Assembly (NCBI GenBank): GCA_003290165.1
Contig: QNQO01001171.1
Coordinates: 186,001-250,000 of the forward strand
Length of the DNA stretch: 64,000 bases
Direction: 5' to 3'
Source of the DNA: Berberis thunbergii
Lineage: Eukaryota > Streptophyta > Magnoliopsida > Ranunculales > Berberidaceae
Positions within the stretch are counted from its first letter, which is position 1, and every line of letters begins with the position of its first letter. The notes under the pieces were generated by a model, which saw only the letters and a list, made by a program, of their open reading frames with translations, made no database searches and had not been told where the DNA came from. Shown in pieces: positions 60,370 to 64,000 of this stretch. The position numbers and the translations under genes were made by a program.

Positions 60370-61500
60370 ATGGCGATCTCTTCGACACAACAATCTCCAT
60401 TCAATCAGATCACCCTTTCTTCCTCCAAAACCCTCCTTCGCCAAACTTGTAACCATCCTTCAATAATCACCTACTCACGAGTCTCCATCAAATGCAATCT
60501 TTCAAAACCCCTAAAAGCTGAACCAGAGCCCGTCTTCACCTCTGTAACATCTTTTGGTCCAGCCACAGTAGCAAATCTTGGCCCAGGCTTCGACTTCCTC
60601 GGATGTGCTGTCGATGGGATTGGCGACCATGTCACCTTGCAAGTCGACCCTGATGTGCAACCTGGGCATATCTCAATCTCCATCATTCATGGTGTGGGAA
60701 ACAGTTCTAGCAAGCTTAGCAAAAACCCGTTATGGAATTGTGCTGGAATCGCTGCCATCTCTGTGATGAAGATGCTCGGAATCCGCTCAGTGGGTTTGTC
60801 TCTGTCGTTAGAGAAGGGTTTGCCATTGGGGAGTGGTCTTGGATCTAGTGCTGCAAGTGCCGCCGCGGCTGCTGTGGCTGTTAATGAACTCTTTGGTAAG
60901 AAGCTATCAATATCTGAACTTGTTATGGCTGGTCTTGAGTCGGAGGCTAAGGTTTCGGGTTATCATGCGGATAATATTGCACCGGCGATTATGGGAGGAT
61001 TTGTTTTGGTTAGTAACATGGAACCTCTGGATTTGGTTCAACTCAGTTTTCCAATTGAAAAAGATTTGTTTTTTGTTCTCGTGAATCCCGAATTCGAAGC
61101 ACCAACCAAGAAAATGAGGCAGGTATTGCCTTCCGAGGTCAGAATGACTGATCACAATTGGAACAGTGGCCAAGCAGGAGTATTGATAGCATCTATTTTG
61201 AAAGGGGACATCAATGGGCTCGGCAAGGCAATGTCTTCCGACAAGATTGTAGAGCCGAAACGAGCTCCGCTGATTCCTGGATTTATTGGGGTGAAGAGGG
61301 CAGCACTTCAGGCAGGGGCATTTGGGTGCACAATTAGTGGTGCTGGACCGACTGCAGTTGCGGTAATAGACAACCAGGAGAAAGGGAAAGAGATTGGGGA
61401 GAAGATGGTGGAGGCATTCATGAAGGAGGGCAATTTGAAGGCATCTGCAACAGTTCGAAGTCTTGATCGAGTTGGTGCTAGGCTTATAAGTTGTAAGTAG
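60370..61500 (+). CDS. HSK: Homoserine kinase, plastid, intact
   Basis: Phosphorylates homoserine with ATP to O-phosphohomoserine, the plant branch point to threonine and methionine. Single exon, 376 codons, the usual length for plant HSK. Residues 1-45 are Ser/Thr-rich and poor in acids, a chloroplast transit peptide. The GHMP kinase fold starts at VTSFGPATVANLGPGFDFLG. The ATP loop PLGSGLGSSAA is at about 152-162, followed by GYHADNIAPAIMGGFVLV and the C-terminal GHMP motif GAFGCTISGAGPTAVAV. No stop or shift. Homology with the three broken copies upstream begins only at about the ATG, so this gene has a different 5' region (minisatellite and a GATCTGATC-rich leader). The 3' flank is shared with the copy at 52887. 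Confidence 0.97.
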   Translation: MAISSTQQSPFNQITLSSSKTLLRQTCNHPSIITYSRVSIKCNLSKPLKAEPEPVFTSVTSFGPATVANLGPGFDFLGCAVDGIGDHVTLQVDPDVQPGHISISIIHGVGNSSSKLSKNPLWNCAGIAAISVMKMLGIRSVGLSLSLEKGLPLGSGLGSSAASAAAAAVAVNELFGKKLSISELVMAGLESEAKVSGYHADNIAPAIMGGFVLVSNMEPLDLVQLSFPIEKDLFFVLVNPEFEAPTKKMRQVLPSEVRMTDHNWNSGQAGVLIASILKGDINGLGKAMSSDKIVEPKRAPLIPGFIGVKRAALQAGAFGCTISGAGPTAVAVIDNQEKGKEIGEKMVEAFMKEGNLKASATVRSLDRVGARLISCK

Positions 61501-63344
61501 CAGTGGACAATGATTGACCAATGAACACAAGTTTATTTAGCTTCATTTTTGTTTGATGCATAAACAAACCCTGAAGAGAAAATTCTGCAGTTGATTTGTT
61601 AAGTTTTTCTTGATTATGTAACGTTGGTTGGGAAAGGAATTCTCCCTTCCTGAAGCCAATCTTAATGCCTATTAATCTTGTATTATGAATGTTCCTCCAA
61701 TTTTGAAAGGATCTGAGTTGCTATGTAATCTTAGACCGTGTTTTTGTCTTAACTTGATCAAATAAATATTAGAATTTGATTCAATTTGAATTTGCTCCAG
61801 GATTTTATGTTGGCTCCAATAGAGCATTATCCATTCCATATTTAATTGTACAATGCATTAATTGTAGTAGATAATCAGGATGGTATAATTTCATTTGGTC
61901 GGGGTGATGTTACTTGTAGGTGGTCTCCATTGAAAGATGCCATTGGTAGAAAGGAGTTTTTCCTTTTGAAGAAAACCAATGTTGTTTTTTATGAAGAAAG
62001 CATCTGAAGAAAGATTCAAACAAATCCCGACCCAAACCCTGTCTTCACTAATTTCTGTAAGAGTTTCTAGGATATTTGTTATGAGTTTCTGTTCATTCAT
62101 TCATTTTGAAATTTTATTCAATCTTCTAAATGGTTTGTTTAGAAGACTAAGAAGAGTAGATAATTGAAACCTGAGTGAACTTTGGGATGTGAATATGTGA
62201 TGAACTCATGCTTTGATGACATTTTTCTGTGATGAACACATGCTTGATGACATTTTTCTATCTTTTTATCCAACTCTAATTGAGTAAAGTAATTGGTTAA
62301 ATAGAAATTGTAAAATAAGTTGGATAAACTATCTCAAGGAAATTAAAAAAAGAAAGAAAGAGTGAGCTTGAGAGGTTAGAAGATCACTGCTATCAAGGTT
62401 TAAGTAGGGTATAATATTATAAAATGGTCTACCAGTGGCTGGTACCAAATGGATTTCCTATTCAATTGGCAAATGGTTGACAAAAACAAAATTTCAGAGC
62501 AAAGGGAAGCTCGGGGGGAAAGCCATTGAAAATTTGAATTTTGAAGTAGGAAGGGAGAAATGGTAGAAGAAGTAAAGGAAAGAAACGAAATGAGAAACCA
62601 CAGAAAAACTAAAGAGAACAGTGTAAATGTCCATGACTCCAATACTCAAGTCCTATATCAGAGTTTAAAGGAGCAGCATATGCTAAGTAGAATTGTTGAT
62701 CTAATGGTGTGGTTGAAGATCATTATGTCCAACTTGTTTGAATGTTGGAGTAAATAACTTTCATAGATCAACTGGAAATTCCTAGAGTTTCATTGGCAAG
62801 CATGGTTTTAAAATAAAATGTTTTAAAACTACCACTTGATGTTTGCCTTAGTGGGAGACTTATGGTTAATGAACTGAGACGTACGCCTCATAGGTATTTC
62901 AACAGTTGAGCAAAATAAAAAAATAAAAAATCAACCCCTGGTGTCAATTTGACATTTGTCTCCATTCTTCAAAGTTTCAAGTGTTCAACTAATTGGATAC
63001 CAAGCTGCTAGTTGATCCAAATCATTTCATTAAACCATACATTGACTGAGGCTTCAGGGAGGCTGTGCCTTACACCTCATGAACGGGTCATGTTTCTTAG
63101 TTAAGATTTTTTTGTACCTTGTTGGTAGGAAGGAGTATTAAGTGCATTTTCTTTTTGAATAAAAAGGGTCGGTTTCCTAATAATAAAAAAAAATGTTCTT
63201 TCTACTACACTCAAGTTAGTACTAAATAAAATAAAATAAAGCCTGAAGATCGATTATCTTATGATTATTCAACATGCTAGCTATGGTAAATAATCTGTAG
63301 TTTCATTCAGCAATATTTCGTTTTGTAGATGACAGATGGTAACT
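61501..63344. other. 3' flank of homoserine kinase, no other gene
   Basis: 61501-61845 matches 52978-53320. 62425-62800 is a diverged copy of 63345-63600 (ACCAGTGGCTGGTACCAAAT, then GGAAGCTCGGGG). The rest shows no exon, and no N-terminal L15 exon was found here. Confidence 0.5.
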
Positions 63345-64000
63345 ACCAGTGGCTGGTACCAAATGGATTTCCTGTTCAATTGGCTAATGGTTGACAAAAA
63401 AAATTCAGAGCAAAGGGAAGCTCGGGGAGAAAGCCGTAGAAATTTTGAATTTTGAAGTAGGAAAGGAGATCATATGCTAGGTAGCATTGTTGGTCTAACG
63501 GTGTGGTTGAAGATCATTATTTCCAACTTGTTTGAAAGTTGGGCAGTATATCACTTTCATAGAGCAACTGGAATTCCTAGAGTTTCATTGGTAGGCATGG
63601 TTTCATTGGTAGAAGAGTTTGACTTTTCTTGCTAAGGAATGCCAAGGGATGTTGTGGCAGTGTAATGCATTGAAAAGAGCCATGTCACTTGCATTTTATT
63701 TTCCTCTTGGAGTTTTTTTTTTTGAAAAGGTAATTCTTTAAAATTAAATATATCAAATTTCTTATTTTTTAAGAATTTTCCTTCAGTTTTCTTGAGGGAT
63801 GTGGTACTTTGTGATGCTAATGGATTTCTCTCTTTGTACAGCCTGTTGGTTTGGGAAAGATAGCAAAACTCATAAATCAAGGCAAGATTGATTCTTCAGA
63901 ATTGATCACAATGAAAACTTTGAAGGTAAGTAAATCTCTCTTCATTATATGAACTGATTTCTGCGCATTGTTTAAGATAAATTAGTCATGTGATTACTGA
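63345..64000 (+). repeat. Duplicate of 46290-46900 plus upstream segment
   Basis: From GCAAAGGGAAGCTCGGGGAG onward nearly every base matches 46285-46900, through the L15 exon and its following intron to the window edge. The 5' part (63345-63395) matches, inverted, the left arm of the palindrome near 43640-43710. Confidence 0.9.
63842..63925 (+). CDS. Mitochondrial ribosomal protein L15, second copy (first visible exon)
   Basis: A TGTACAG acceptor, then PVGLGKIAKLINQGKIDSSE and LITMKTLK, then a GTAAGT donor. The exon is identical in peptide to 46722-46805. The gene continues past the right edge. As in the other copy, no upstream exon with the import signal and L15 signature is visible between the intact homoserine kinase gene and this exon. 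Confidence 0.85.

Noticed and set aside
60042..60404. Long open frame on the minus strand upstream of homoserine kinase
   Set aside because: It is the antisense of the minisatellite leader and the first codons of homoserine kinase; the peptide is low-complexity.
60907..61530. 207-codon minus-strand frame
   Set aside because: Shadow of the homoserine kinase coding sequence.

Overview
The window is nuclear DNA from a flowering plant, most likely a woody eudicot. The genes are split by GT-AG introns, the proteins belong to plant families, and the DNA between them is full of plant transposons. I cannot name the species.

Layout. (1) 1-3908, minus strand: a glutamate receptor-like channel gene of the GLR3 type, cut by the left edge. 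It contains a 32-nt microexon. (2) 4363-6895: small Mutator-like elements (MULEs), including a foldback whose two arms each carry a phytocyanin fragment. (3) 9598-22063, minus strand: a canopy/MIR-interacting saposin-like (DUF3456) gene. Its exons are tiny, and one 7.9-kb intron holds a decayed Ty3 retrotransposon (AAAAG target duplication) and an older LTR remnant. (4) 22182-24019: two non-autonomous elements with hAT-like ends. (5) 24711-32477: a 7.8-kb Pack-MULE-like block with exon fragments of at least four host genes (SAP-domain protein, CDK-like kinase, ribosomal P2, ribosomal SA). (6) 33107-36075: a MULE that is almost entirely one hairpin with arms of about 1.4 kb. (7) 36317-38206: an SRPK-type kinase with a one-base deletion in the catalytic loop and no 3' exons. 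It is followed by a truncated copia element (39040-41221). (8) 43436-64000: a heavily rearranged duplicated segment. It holds four versions of homoserine kinase (one intact, 60370-61500), two 5'-truncated copies of mitochondrial ribosomal protein L15, three copies of a site II/telo-box promoter with a 5' UTR exon, and a 3-kb palindrome. A 5.2-kb Pack-MULE carrying USP39/SAD1 pieces in both arms and a GPI-anchored protein exon sits in an L15 intron.

Unifying pattern. At least four MULEs have exact 9-bp target duplications and related termini around AATTCTAG. The large ones are foldbacks. Their subterminal regions share a splice donor followed by a TCTAGATCTAGGGTT-like tract, so transcripts starting in a TIR could splice onto captured host exons, or fold into long double-stranded RNA. 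This family of hairpin, gene-capturing MULEs is the most interesting content of the window.

Genes that look functional are the GLR gene (partial here), the DUF3456 gene (with reservations about its start and one missing small exon) and homoserine kinase. Exon boundaries were read by eye from splice sites and family resemblance. No alignment or database search was run.
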